Shown here in pieces: positions 8,271 to 16,421 of a stretch of 64,000 bases of DNA (its first letter is position 1; each line of letters begins with the position of its first letter). Made by a program: the position numbers and the translations under genes. The DNA is from Streptomyces sp. NBRC 110611 (GTDB taxonomy: Bacteria > Actinomycetota > Actinomycetes > Streptomycetales > Streptomycetaceae), in NCBI RefSeq assembly GCF_001590865.1, contig NZ_BBUY01000017.1, positions 24,689 to 88,688 of the forward strand. Direction: 5' to 3'. The notes beneath the pieces are model-generated. The model searched no databases, was not told the origin of the DNA, and saw only the letters and a program-made list of their open reading frames with translations.

Positions 8271-8852
8271 TCAGGCCACCGCCCCGGCCAGCTCCCGCTC
8301 CGCCGGCTGCTCGGCCGCCGTCACCAGCGCGACCAGCGTCTCCCGGGCCCGTGCCACCCGGGACCGTACGGTCCCCACCGGGCAGCCCATCACCCCGGCG
8401 GCCGCCGCGTACGGCAGCCCCAGCAGCTGGGTGAGGACGAACGCCTCCCGCCGCTCCGGTACCAGCGCGGCGAGCAGTTCGGCCAGGGCGATGCCCTCGT
8501 CGAACCCGGGCACTCCGCGCGGCTGCACCCGCTCCGCCGCCGACTGCCAGTCGTCGGTCGCCGCCAGCCGGGGCCGTACCGCGCGGGATCGGATCCGGTC
8601 CGCGACCACCCGGCGGGCGATGGTCAGCAGCCAGGTCCGGGCCGACGACCGGCCCTCGAACCGCGGCAGACTGCGCAGCGCCCGTACATAGGTGTCCTGT
8701 ACCAGGTCGTCGGTCGCCTGCGGGTCCCCGCTGAGGTGCGTCACATAGCGCCGCACATCGAGCTGGGTGGCCCGGACGAACTGCTCGACGGCCCGCTCGT
8801 CACCGCTGCGGGCGGCCAGCGCCCAGCCCGTCACCGCCTCGTCATCCCGCAT
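8271..8852 (-). CDS. ECF-type RNA polymerase sigma factor
   Basis: This 193-residue sigma-70 family protein has region 2 (DLVQDTYVRALRSLPRFEGRSSARTWLLTIARRV) and a C-terminal region 4 HTH (YAAAAGVMGCPVGTVRSRVARARE). The start at 8852 (MRDDEAV) gives a normal ECF length; the frame stays open upstream but overlaps the divergent zinc-finger gene. It lies 49 bp from, and is divergent to, a zf-HC2 protein that may be its anti-sigma factor. Placement between copper genes suggests a metal or redox stress regulon, which is inference. Confidence 0.92.
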   Translation of the reverse strand: MRDDEAVTGWALAARSGDERAVEQFVRATQLDVRRYVTHLSGDPQATDDLVQDTYVRALRSLPRFEGRSSARTWLLTIARRVVADRIRSRAVRPRLAATDDWQSAAERVQPRGVPGFDEGIALAELLAALVPERREAFVLTQLLGLPYAAAAGVMGCPVGTVRSRVARARETLVALVTAAEQPAERELAGAVA

Positions 8853-8901
8853 ACCGCGACCGCCCCTCGCCGTGCGCCGGGGCTTCCGGGAGGATGGCCC
8901 C

Positions 8902-9213
8902 ATGCACTGCTCGCGGATCCGTACGGCCCTCTCCGCCCGCCTCGACGGGGAGGCACTGCCACCCGGCCTCACCGCCCGCGGGCTCGACGACCACCTCGCG
9001 CGGTGCCGGGACTGCCGCTGGTGGGACGGGCGGGCACGAGCCCTGACGGCGGGCCTCGGCCCCGCCATGGCGCGGACCGGGGACGCTCCGGCGGACGCGG
9101 ACGATCCGGCATACGCCGATGCGCTGCTCGCCCGGCTGCGGGCGGCGTCCGCTCCTCCCGGCACCGGCCCGGGCACAGGCGCCGGTAGCGGCATCGGCGC
9201 ACACGCCGGGTGA
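8902..9213 (+). CDS. zf-HC2 zinc-finger protein, putative anti-sigma factor
   Basis: This 103-residue protein has the zinc-binding anti-sigma signature H31-x3-C35-x2-C38 in DDHLARCRDC, followed by a helical segment and a Gly/Ala/Thr-rich tail. No transmembrane segment is evident, so it would be a soluble, redox-sensitive (ZAS-like) factor. The ATG at 8902 is the first start that keeps the motif near the N-terminus; upstream codons overlap the sigma factor's start. It is divergent from, rather than downstream of, its likely partner. Confidence 0.75.
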   Translation: MHCSRIRTALSARLDGEALPPGLTARGLDDHLARCRDCRWWDGRARALTAGLGPAMARTGDAPADADDPAYADALLARLRAASAPPGTGPGTGAGSGIGAHAG

Positions 9214-9443
9214 TCCATGGGCGCCGTGCGGGCGCCCTCCCGCACTCGGAGAGGTGCCGGAGGCGGAGGTACACCCCGCCACCACAGGCATCCGGACAGG
9301 ATTCATCATCTGGAGTCCTTCGTAGGAGCCGGTCCCCGCGCGGCGGCGACCGGTGACGTCGGAGCCGGGACCCTCGGCGCCCCGCGCATCCGCGCAGCTC
9401 TCAGCGCCCGTCCGTCCCTCGGCTCGGGAATTCGACCGTGCTG

Positions 9444-10199
9444 TCAGCCGACAGCCGGCTCATACGGCGGACCCCGCAACGACATCACATGGGCGAGCAG
9501 CAGGCTCCGCACCGCCCGCCGCGGCTCCTGCCGGGCCGAGCGCACGACCCGCCGCACCTCGGGCAGCACCACCCGCAGTACCAGTACCAGCGGCGCGAAC
9601 AGCCAGGCCGACACGGTCCGGACGAGCCGGAACGCCGCCCGCTCACCGCCCCACAGCCACCATGCGCTGAGCAGCGCGACCAGCAGGTGGGCCGCGAGCA
9701 TGCCGGTCGGGCTGCCGTGCATACCGGTCGGGCCGCCGTGCATCCCCGGCAGCTGATCCGCGTGGCCGAGGTGTTGCTGCTGTCGCTGCATCAGCTCCAG
9801 CATCCGCGCGGCCTCACCGTCGGAGAAGCGCATCCCCTGCGCGCCGCACATCCAGGCGTTCGCCCACTGCCGCGCCGCCGAGAAACCGTCGCCGGAAGCG
9901 CCGGAAGTGCCGGAGGCGCGGGCACCGGCCGCGATCGCCTGGCCGAACGAGAAGGCGCTGTGCAGGGCGGCCTGGGCGCCGACGGTCAGCAGCCCGACCA
10001 GCAGCGGACCGCGTTCCCGGCGCGCGCAGCACCAGGCACCGGCTGCGGTGCCGGCCCAGGCCGTGAGCAGCATCCAGGCGGGGACCGTGGCATCCGACAT
10101 CGCCGCGTGTCCCAGGGCGGCGAGCAGCACACACACCGCGGCGAACACCGCGGCGCGCAGCCCTCTGAGAACCTGCCCCGCATCCATGACGGGGATCAT
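9444..10199 (-). CDS. Integral membrane protein with Met/His-rich loop
   Basis: This protein of about 251 residues has roughly five hydrophobic helices, three near the N-terminus and two near the C-terminus. Between them is a long loop rich in Met, His and Gln (RMLELMQRQQQHLGHADQ, then MHGGPTGMHGSPTGM). It resembles actinobacterial DUF5134-like proteins often found near copper genes, but that assignment is tentative. The start at 10199 precedes the first helix; the frame upstream runs into a tandem repeat. Copper binding or transport is a guess from composition and neighbours. Confidence 0.7.
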   Translation of the reverse strand: MIPVMDAGQVLRGLRAAVFAAVCVLLAALGHAAMSDATVPAWMLLTAWAGTAAGAWCCARRERGPLLVGLLTVGAQAALHSAFSFGQAIAAGARASGTSGASGDGFSAARQWANAWMCGAQGMRFSDGEAARMLELMQRQQQHLGHADQLPGMHGGPTGMHGSPTGMLAAHLLVALLSAWWLWGGERAAFRLVRTVSAWLFAPLVLVLRVVLPEVRRVVRSARQEPRRAVRSLLLAHVMSLRGPPYEPAVG

Positions 10200-10239
10200 C
10201 GTCGCACCCCGCCTCCGGGCCGGGACGGGAGGGGCACCC

Positions 10240-10344
10240 GAAAGCCGGACCTGCGCCCTCACCGGGTCCGGGATGAAAGCCGGACCTGCGCCCTCACCGG
10301 GTCCGGGACGGAAGCCGGACCTGCGCCCTCCCCCGGGTCCGGGG
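10240..10344. repeat. Three 35-bp tandem repeats upstream of the phosphatase gene
   Basis: A 35-bp unit beginning GAAAGCCGGACCTGCGCCCT starts at 10240, 10275 and 10310. The third copy is slightly diverged. It lies between divergent genes, so it may affect promoter spacing. Confidence 0.85.
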
Positions 10345-10390
10345 ACGATGGAGGGACGGCGAGGCACCGAGGCCGGAGGGAGTGCCGGGG

Positions 10391-12529
10391 ATGAGGACAG
10401 CCGACCCCTTCGGTTCCGCGGGCGACCCGTCCGCCTCCGGATCCGAGGCGCCGCCGCGCAGCGGGCTGCTGGACCTGCTCAGCGTCGCGGCGGTGCTCCT
10501 GGACGCCGAGGGGCGGATCGTGCTGTGGAGCCCGCAGGCCGAGAAGCTGTTCGGCTACTCCGCGCAGGAGGCACTGGGGGAGTACGCGGCGCGGCTGCTG
10601 GTCCACGAGAAGGACCTCGATCAGGTGCTGAACCTGTTCGCGGAGGTGATGGCGTCCGGCGAGGTCTGGGCCGGAGCCTTCCCCGTCCGGCACAAGGACG
10701 GCAGTACCCGGCTGGTGGAGTTCCGCAATATGCGGCTGCTGGACGACCAGGGTGACTTCTACGCCCTGGGCATCGCCACCGACGAGGCGGTGCTGCGCCA
10801 GGTGGAGCGGGATGTGGCCCTGTCGACGCGGCTGGTGTCCCAGTCCCCGATCGGCGTGGCGGTCCTCGACACCGATCTTCGGTATCTGGCCGTCAACCCC
10901 GCACTGGAGCGGATGAACGGCGTCTCCGCCGAGGAGCATCTCGGCCGGTCGGTCCACGAGGTGCTGCCGTTGCTGCAGACCGACAAGCTGGAGGCCGCGG
11001 CCCGTCAGGTCCTCGCGACCGGGGAGCCGCTGGTCGACCAGTACACCGTGGGCCGCACCCCCGCCGACCCCGACCGCGAACACGCCTGGTCGCTCTCCAT
11101 CTACCGGCTGGACGACCCCGGAGGGCGGGTTCTGGGCGTGGCCGGCATGGTCGTGGACATCACCGACCGGCACCGGGCGGCCGCCGAGGCGGGCCGCGCG
11201 CGCCGCCGCCTCGCCATGATCGCGGACGGCTCCGCCCGTATCGGCACCACGCTGGAGGTGGAACGGACCGCCCGCGAACTGGCCGACGTCACGGTGCCCG
11301 ACCTCGCCGACGTGGCCGCGGTGGACATCCTGGACTCCGTCCTGGAGGACCGCCGCCCGACGGAACCGGCCGCCGGGCACGCGCTCTTCCGGGCCCTCGC
11401 GGTGCGGGCCGCCTACCCCACCGAGGCGGTCCGCGCCTCCGATCCGCCCGGGCACCTCGCCAGTTATGGACCCGACCGGCTGGTCACCCGGTGCGTGCGC
11501 ACCGGCAGCCCCATCCTGCTGTCCCATGTCGACGAGCGGGACCTGCCCGGCATCGCCCGGTCCGCCGAGGCCGCCGCCCTCCTGGCGGCCGCCGGCGTCC
11601 ACTCGTACCTCATCACGCCGCTCATCGCCCGCGACGAAGTCCTCGGCGCGCTGGTCCTCACCCGTGCCCGTAACCCCGTGCCGTTCGACGAGGACGACCT
11701 CACCCTCGCCGGTGAGCTGGCCGACCGCGCCGCCGTGTGCATCGACAACGCCCGCCTGTACCAGCGGCTGCGCAACACCGCCGTCACCCTCCAGCGCAGC
11801 CTGCTGCCGGACCATCCGCCGCACCGGCCGGGTCTGGAGATCGCCACCCGCTACCAGCCCGCCGGGACCTCCAGCGAGGTCGGCGGCGACTGGTTCGATG
11901 TCATCCCGCTCACGGCGGACAAGACCGCGCTCGTCGTGGGCGATGTGATGGGCAGCGGCATCACCGCCGCGACCGCCATGGGGCGGCTGCGCACCGCCAC
12001 CTCCACCCTGGCCGACCTCGACATCCCGCCGACCGGGGTACTGCGGCAGATCGACAAGATCACCGCTGATCTGCAGCAGTACGCCACCTGCGCCTACGCC
12101 GTCCACGACCCGCACCACGACACCTGCCGGATCGCCGTGGCCGGACATCTGCCACCGGTGCTGATGCGCCGGGGCGAGCCCCCCGAACTCCTCGACCTGC
12201 CCAGCGGCGTACCGCTGGGGGTCGGCGGCATCCCGTTCGAGGACACCACCTTCCCCCTGCACCCCGGCGATCAACTCGTCCTCTACACCGACGGCCTGGT
12301 CGAGACCCGCCACCACACCATCGACGAACGCCTGGACCTCCTCCTCCGCCTCCTGGACCGCCCCGACCGGTCCCTGGAACACACCTGCGACCGTCTCCTC
12401 GAAGCCCTCCGCGACCCGGACGACCCGGACGACGTCGCCCTCCTCATCGCCCGCGTCCGCCCCGGACCCCAGAAGTCCGCCCCGGACACCGCAGCGGGCC
12501 GGCTCGGGCGGCGCGGTGGAGAGGGATAG
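10391..12529 (+). CDS. PAS-PAS-GAF-SpoIIE (PP2C) serine phosphatase
   Basis: This 712-residue signalling protein has two PAS domains (about residues 20-130 and 140-265), a GAF domain (about 285-450) and a SpoIIE/PP2C phosphatase domain (about 475-690). The phosphatase motifs include GGDWFDV, VVGDVMGSG, VAGHLPPVL and LYTDGLVE with conserved metal-binding aspartates. Such RsbU-like proteins dephosphorylate anti-anti-sigma factors. No N-terminal HATPase or C-terminal kinase domain is present. ATG 10391 is preferred because GGAGGG at 10375-10380 is well spaced from it; the GTG at 10382 would be too close. The partner antagonist is not in the window. Confidence 0.92.
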   Translation: MRTADPFGSAGDPSASGSEAPPRSGLLDLLSVAAVLLDAEGRIVLWSPQAEKLFGYSAQEALGEYAARLLVHEKDLDQVLNLFAEVMASGEVWAGAFPVRHKDGSTRLVEFRNMRLLDDQGDFYALGIATDEAVLRQVERDVALSTRLVSQSPIGVAVLDTDLRYLAVNPALERMNGVSAEEHLGRSVHEVLPLLQTDKLEAAARQVLATGEPLVDQYTVGRTPADPDREHAWSLSIYRLDDPGGRVLGVAGMVVDITDRHRAAAEAGRARRRLAMIADGSARIGTTLEVERTARELADVTVPDLADVAAVDILDSVLEDRRPTEPAAGHALFRALAVRAAYPTEAVRASDPPGHLASYGPDRLVTRCVRTGSPILLSHVDERDLPGIARSAEAAALLAAAGVHSYLITPLIARDEVLGALVLTRARNPVPFDEDDLTLAGELADRAAVCIDNARLYQRLRNTAVTLQRSLLPDHPPHRPGLEIATRYQPAGTSSEVGGDWFDVIPLTADKTALVVGDVMGSGITAATAMGRLRTATSTLADLDIPPTGVLRQIDKITADLQQYATCAYAVHDPHHDTCRIAVAGHLPPVLMRRGEPPELLDLPSGVPLGVGGIPFEDTTFPLHPGDQLVLYTDGLVETRHHTIDERLDLLLRLLDRPDRSLEHTCDRLLEALRDPDDPDDVALLIARVRPGPQKSAPDTAAGRLGRRGGEG

Positions 12530-12583
12530 CCGTGTGTGTAAGGGTATTTGTGATGACGTCGATTGCATTCAAGAGGTGTCGCA

Positions 12584-13882
12584 TTGAGGGCGTTGCTCGT
12601 CACACATGGCAGCCGGGGTGATGTCCAGCCATTCGTCGCTTTGGCGCGTGGACTGTCGGCGGCAGGACATGACGTTTCCATAATCGGCCCGCGGCGTACC
12701 TTCCAGATAGCGCGCTCAGCGGGAATTCCTTATGTCCCGGTCGCGGACGGTCCACTCGAGCTGCTCAACGACCCGGTCATCGTCAAGGTCAATCAGTCGA
12801 GTCGGCCGGGGCCCGTACTGGCCATGCGATGGTTCCTTCGCAATCGCCCGCGTTATGTGCAGGTTCTGGAAGAGTTGATAGCCGCGGTCAGGGCTCAGCC
12901 CAGGCCCGATGTCATCCTCTTCCAGCCTTGGGTGCCGGCGCATCACATAGCCGAGAGTCTCGACGTCCCGGCGGTACCGGTATGCCTGCAACCCGGTTGG
13001 GTGCCCACGCCTGATTTTCCCAACCCGCTCCTTGCCACACGAATACCTCGCGCGCTGAACAAGGCCTCCTACGCATCGTCCAAGCTGACCGTCCGTCTCC
13101 TCTACGGATCAACAATCGACCGCGTGCGCCGGCAGGAGCTCGGGCTGCTGTCCCGCCGCGGGCGGCACAACATGCTGCGGAGCCCCGACGGGAAACCGGT
13201 CACTGTCCTGCAGCCGTTCAGCCCTCATGTGCTTCCGGAAACTCGGCATTATCCGCCTACGACGCACACGACAGGGTTCTGGCGGCTTCCCACGCCACGG
13301 GGATGGAGCGCGCCACCGCGTCTTGCCAGGTTTCTCGAAGCCGGTCGTCCGCCTGTGTACATCGGATTCGGCAGCCTTACCGGAAGCAACCCTTTGCGTC
13401 TGCGTGAGGCGGTGATCGCGGCTGTTCGTCAGGCAGGGGTCCGCGCTGTCGTGGCCACCGGGTGGGGTGGTGTCGCCGGGCCGGGGCAGGAGGAGTCGTC
13501 GACTCCGGAGGAGATTTTCTTTCTGGACGAGGTGCCCCACGACCAGCTCTTCCCTCATATGGCCGCGGTCGTCCATCACGGTGGCGCCGGCACCACCGCT
13601 GCCGCGCTGGCCGCAGGGCGGCCACAGGTCGTCTGTCCTTTCGGATTCGACCAGCCTTTCTGGGCCCGCCGTATGCGGGCGTGCGGGGTGGCGCCGCCGC
13701 CGCTGCCCCAGCACCGTCTTACCGCCGAGCGCCTCGCCGTCGCTGTCGACCGCGCGGTCCGCGACACCGGCATGGCGCAGCGCGCCGAGCATCTGGGCGT
13801 GCTGACACGTGCCCAGGACGGCGTAGCGGAAGCCGTGGAAGTGCTGGAGAACATGGTGGCACGCGCCCGGGGAGTCAGCTGA
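12584..13882 (+). CDS. GT1-family glycosyltransferase (sterol/macrolide type)
   Basis: This 432-residue glycosyltransferase of the GT-B fold resembles UDP-sugar sterol or antibiotic glycosyltransferases. The N-terminal Glyco_transf_28-like motif is THGSRGDVQPFVALARGL. The donor-binding motif HHGGAGTTAAALAAGRPQVVCPFGFDQPFWA lies in the C-terminal half. The TTG at 12584 is preferred because AGAGGTG lies 5 nt upstream; a TTG at 12563 is possible. The leader and 5' half are visibly less GC-rich than neighbours, suggesting recent acquisition. The acceptor is unknown. It overlaps the convergent LLM gene by a few bases. Confidence 0.9.
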   Translation: MRALLVTHGSRGDVQPFVALARGLSAAGHDVSIIGPRRTFQIARSAGIPYVPVADGPLELLNDPVIVKVNQSSRPGPVLAMRWFLRNRPRYVQVLEELIAAVRAQPRPDVILFQPWVPAHHIAESLDVPAVPVCLQPGWVPTPDFPNPLLATRIPRALNKASYASSKLTVRLLYGSTIDRVRRQELGLLSRRGRHNMLRSPDGKPVTVLQPFSPHVLPETRHYPPTTHTTGFWRLPTPRGWSAPPRLARFLEAGRPPVYIGFGSLTGSNPLRLREAVIAAVRQAGVRAVVATGWGGVAGPGQEESSTPEEIFFLDEVPHDQLFPHMAAVVHHGGAGTTAAALAAGRPQVVCPFGFDQPFWARRMRACGVAPPPLPQHRLTAERLAVAVDRAVRDTGMAQRAEHLGVLTRAQDGVAEAVEVLENMVARARGVS

Positions 13883-14798
13883 GCAGGAGTTCGCGGGTAC
13901 GGGCGAGCAGGTCGTACTGTCGGCGCAGGCCGCTGCCGGACAGGTTGATGACGAAGGTGCGGGCACCCGCTCGGACGTAGTGATCGAGGCGCTCGGCCAG
14001 CTTCTCGGGAGGCCCGCTGACCACCAGGCGGCTCGCCTGCTGCTCGGACAGCCCCTGTTCACCGGTCAGCGAGCGCAGATAGCGGACCAGGCGCTGGTGA
14101 CCCTGGCGGTTCTCCTCGGGGTCGGTGCTCAGGGCGGCGAACACCGTGGTGCCGACCTCGGGTGTCCGCGTGCCTGCTTCGGCTGCCATCGCCGTCAATG
14201 TGGCGGCCTTCTCGCCCAGTTGTGCGGGTTCGAGCAGCGACGCGAGCCATCCGACGCCGTGGTCGAGGACGCGCCGCAACGCGCGGTCGGACATGCCGCC
14301 CACCCACACCGGCGGCGCGGGAACGGCGGGTTCGAGCGTCATCACCGGTTCACCCGGCGCGGTCAGCAACCGCGTCGGCCGGCCCGCGAACAGGTCGGGC
14401 AGCGCCCGCAGCATCGCGTCGGTCCGGCGGCCCCGCCCGGAGAACGGGACCCCGCCAAGCGGCCAGTCCTCCGGGTGTACGCCCGCACCCACCCCCAGGA
14501 CCACACGGTGACGGGAGAGGTACTGCAACGACGACAGCTGCTTGACGGCCCAGGCCTGCTGCCGCAGCGCCAGCTGCATGACCCCGAAGCCGATCCGCAC
14601 GCGCTCGGTGACCGCGGCGGCCGCGCTCAGCGCGACCACGCTCTCCAGGAACGGGGTGCGCGCGCACAGGCGGTCGCCCGCCCACACCATGTCCAGCCCG
14701 ACCTGCTCGACGTGCCGGGCCAACGCGGGAATCTCGCCGAGGTTCCCGTCGCCGCGCTCGACGAAGGTCGGAAGACAGACACCAAGGTTCACCGGCAT
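13875..14798 (-). CDS. LLM-class (F420- or FMN-dependent) oxidoreductase
   Basis: This 307-residue TIM-barrel protein of the luciferase-like monooxygenase superfamily has LGVCLPTFV at the N-terminus, AGDRL, LGVGAGVHPEDW (F420/flavin pocket region) and PPVWVGGMSDRALRR. Cofactor and substrate cannot be fixed. The ATG at 14798 is preceded by GAAAGGA. It is divergent from a MerR gene with a dyad between, so it is a likely target of that regulator. Confidence 0.9.
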   Translation of the reverse strand: MPVNLGVCLPTFVERGDGNLGEIPALARHVEQVGLDMVWAGDRLCARTPFLESVVALSAAAAVTERVRIGFGVMQLALRQQAWAVKQLSSLQYLSRHRVVLGVGAGVHPEDWPLGGVPFSGRGRRTDAMLRALPDLFAGRPTRLLTAPGEPVMTLEPAVPAPPVWVGGMSDRALRRVLDHGVGWLASLLEPAQLGEKAATLTAMAAEAGTRTPEVGTTVFAALSTDPEENRQGHQRLVRYLRSLTGEQGLSEQQASRLVVSGPPEKLAERLDHYVRAGARTFVINLSGSGLRRQYDLLARTRELLLS

Positions 14799-14885
14799 GT
14801 CGATCCTTTCCCGTGTGGGCGGCCGCACTGTCCAGCCCCTCGAGGGTGCGGCGGCCTGCGAAGTTCGTCGAGGCCGACCTTGCCC

Positions 14886-14903
14886 GCTCAACCGGGGTTG
14901 AGC
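14886..14903. promoter_or_regulatory. Candidate MerR operator
   Basis: GCTCAACC-GG-GGTTGAGC is a perfect 8-bp inverted repeat with a 2-bp centre, located 13 bp before the MerR start in the divergent promoter shared with the LLM gene. MerR proteins bind such dyads between -35 and -10 elements. Confidence 0.6.
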
Positions 14904-14915
14904 TCAACTGATCCG

Positions 14916-15320
14916 ATGAATCGTCTGACTTCGATCAGGCAGGTCGCCGACCACTTCGGCCTGCCCCTCTCGACGCTCCACTACTGGGAGCGCCGCGGAC
15001 TGGTCACGCCGCACCGGCGCTTCGGCCAGCGCCACTACGACGCCGATCAGATCTACCGGATCGCGCTGATCCGTCTGTGGCGGACCACCGGACAGATGTC
15101 CCTCGACGAGATCGCCGCGGTCCTTTCCGGGCGCGCGGACACCCCCGGCTGGCGCGACACCGTCACCGCTCGGATCGCCGCACTCGAAGCCCAGATGGCT
15201 CAACTGGACATCGCCCGCGGCTACCTGCGCGGCCTGCTCGCATGCCCCCGTGGCGATGCGCCCGAGCACTGCGAGAACTTCCGCGCCCAGGTCAGTCTTC
15301 CTGCAAAGGGTCAACTGTGA
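14916..15320 (+). CDS. MerR-family transcriptional regulator
   Basis: This 134-residue regulator has the winged HTH at the N-terminus (IRQVADHFGLPLSTLHYWERRGL), a dimerisation coiled coil (residues about 80-115) and a short C-terminus with CPRGDAPEHCENF. The two cysteines could bind a ligand or metal, but the motif does not match a named MerR subclass. The frame is open upstream, but ATG 14916 gives the canonical length. It is divergent from the LLM oxidoreductase and its 3' end overlaps the convergent GlxA gene. Confidence 0.9.
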   Translation: MNRLTSIRQVADHFGLPLSTLHYWERRGLVTPHRRFGQRHYDADQIYRIALIRLWRTTGQMSLDEIAAVLSGRADTPGWRDTVTARIAALEAQMAQLDIARGYLRGLLACPRGDAPEHCENFRAQVSLPAKGQL

Positions 15321-16351
15321 CGCGGCGTTCCGGCGGACGCCGCCCCGGCCCTCGCGCCGGCCCCTGCCCCGGCCCTCGCCCCGGCCCCGGCCTCTGCCCC
15401 CGCCCGGAACGTCCTGCGGTACGTCTGTGGCGACACCCCGATCGCCGCGTGCAGGTGCTGCCGTAGTGACGTCCCCGTGGCGAAGCCGACCTCCGCCGCG
15501 ATCCGGTCGACCGACAGATCGCTGGACTCGAGCAGGTGCCGTGCCCGGTGGACCCGCTGCTGGATCAGCCACCGGCCGGGGCTCGTGCCCGTCTCCTCCT
15601 GGAAGCGCCGTGCGAACGTGCGCGGGCTCATCCGGGCGTGCGCCGCCAGCTCCCGCAGGGCGAGCGGCCGGTCGAGGTTCTCCAGCGCCCAGGCGCGGGT
15701 GGTGGCGGTGCCGCTGACCCCCTCCTCCGGCACGGGCTGCTCGATGTACTGGGCCTGCCCGCCCTCGCGCCACGGCGGTACGACACAGTGCCGGGCCACC
15801 CGGTTGGCGACCGCGCTGCCGTGGTCGGACCGCACCACATGCAGGCAGACGTCGACGCCGGAGGCCGCACCCGCCGACGTCAGCACATCGCCGTCGTCGA
15901 TGAACAACACCTCGGGGTCCAGGGCGACATGGGGGAACATCCCGCGGAACAGATCCGTCAGCGCCCAGTGCGTCGTGGCGGGCCGTCCGTCGAGCAGGCC
16001 GGCCGCGGCGAGGGCGAACGCGCCGGTGCAGATGGAGACGATGCGGGTGCCCGGTCTGATCCGGGCGAAGGCGTTGCGCACCGGCTCCGGCAGTTCGCGC
16101 GTGAGGAGTCGCAGATCGTACGGCGGCAGGACCACCGTGTCGGCTGTCTCCAGCGCCTCCGGTCCATGCTCGACGGTGATCGTGAAGTCGGCGCTGGTCG
16201 CCACCGTGCGGTCGTCGGTGGCCGTGCACGTCACCACCTCGTACGCCCCGGGGACCAGCGGGAAGACCCGGTTGGGGATGCCCAGCTCGAAGGGGTAGAC
16301 GCCGTCGAGGGCGAGAACGGCGACACGGTGCGGGCGGCGTACGGCAGGCAT
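15311..16351 (-). CDS. GlxA-family transcriptional regulator (DJ-1/PfpI + AraC HTH)
   Basis: This 346-residue regulator has an N-terminal DJ-1/PfpI-like domain (residues about 10-175, nucleophile-elbow-like SICTGAFALAAAGLLDG) and a C-terminal AraC double HTH (LRELAAHARMSPRTFARRF ... IAAEVGFATGTSLRQHL). It ends in an Ala/Gly-rich tail with AGAGARAGAGAGARAG, encoded by short GC repeats. The architecture is that of AdpA/GlxA proteins. It is divergent from an oxidoreductase gene, and the gap contains a palindrome and an AdpA-like TGGCACGATT, so control of that neighbour is likely. Confidence 0.92.
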   Translation of the reverse strand: MPAVRRPHRVAVLALDGVYPFELGIPNRVFPLVPGAYEVVTCTATDDRTVATSADFTITVEHGPEALETADTVVLPPYDLRLLTRELPEPVRNAFARIRPGTRIVSICTGAFALAAAGLLDGRPATTHWALTDLFRGMFPHVALDPEVLFIDDGDVLTSAGAASGVDVCLHVVRSDHGSAVANRVARHCVVPPWREGGQAQYIEQPVPEEGVSGTATTRAWALENLDRPLALRELAAHARMSPRTFARRFQEETGTSPGRWLIQQRVHRARHLLESSDLSVDRIAAEVGFATGTSLRQHLHAAIGVSPQTYRRTFRAGAEAGAGARAGAGAGARAGAASAGTPRHS

Positions 16352-16369
16352 GGCACGATTCTATCGGTG

Positions 16370-16387
16370 AATGGCAATCTTGCCATT
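16370..16387. promoter_or_regulatory. Candidate operator of the GlxA-type regulator
   Basis: AATGGCAA-TC-TTGCCATT is a perfect palindrome with 8-bp arms in the 70-bp divergent promoter. TGGCACGATT at 16351-16360 nearby matches the AdpA consensus TGGCSNGWWY at nine of ten positions. Confidence 0.65.
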
Positions 16388-16421
16388 GTCCAGGTCAGAT
16401 GCGGCGCGGCAGGCTGCGTAC

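Noticed and set aside
10259..12568. 769-residue minus-strand frame
   Set aside because: It is a shadow of the PAS-GAF-SpoIIE gene; composition is Gly/Val/Gln/His-rich without domains.
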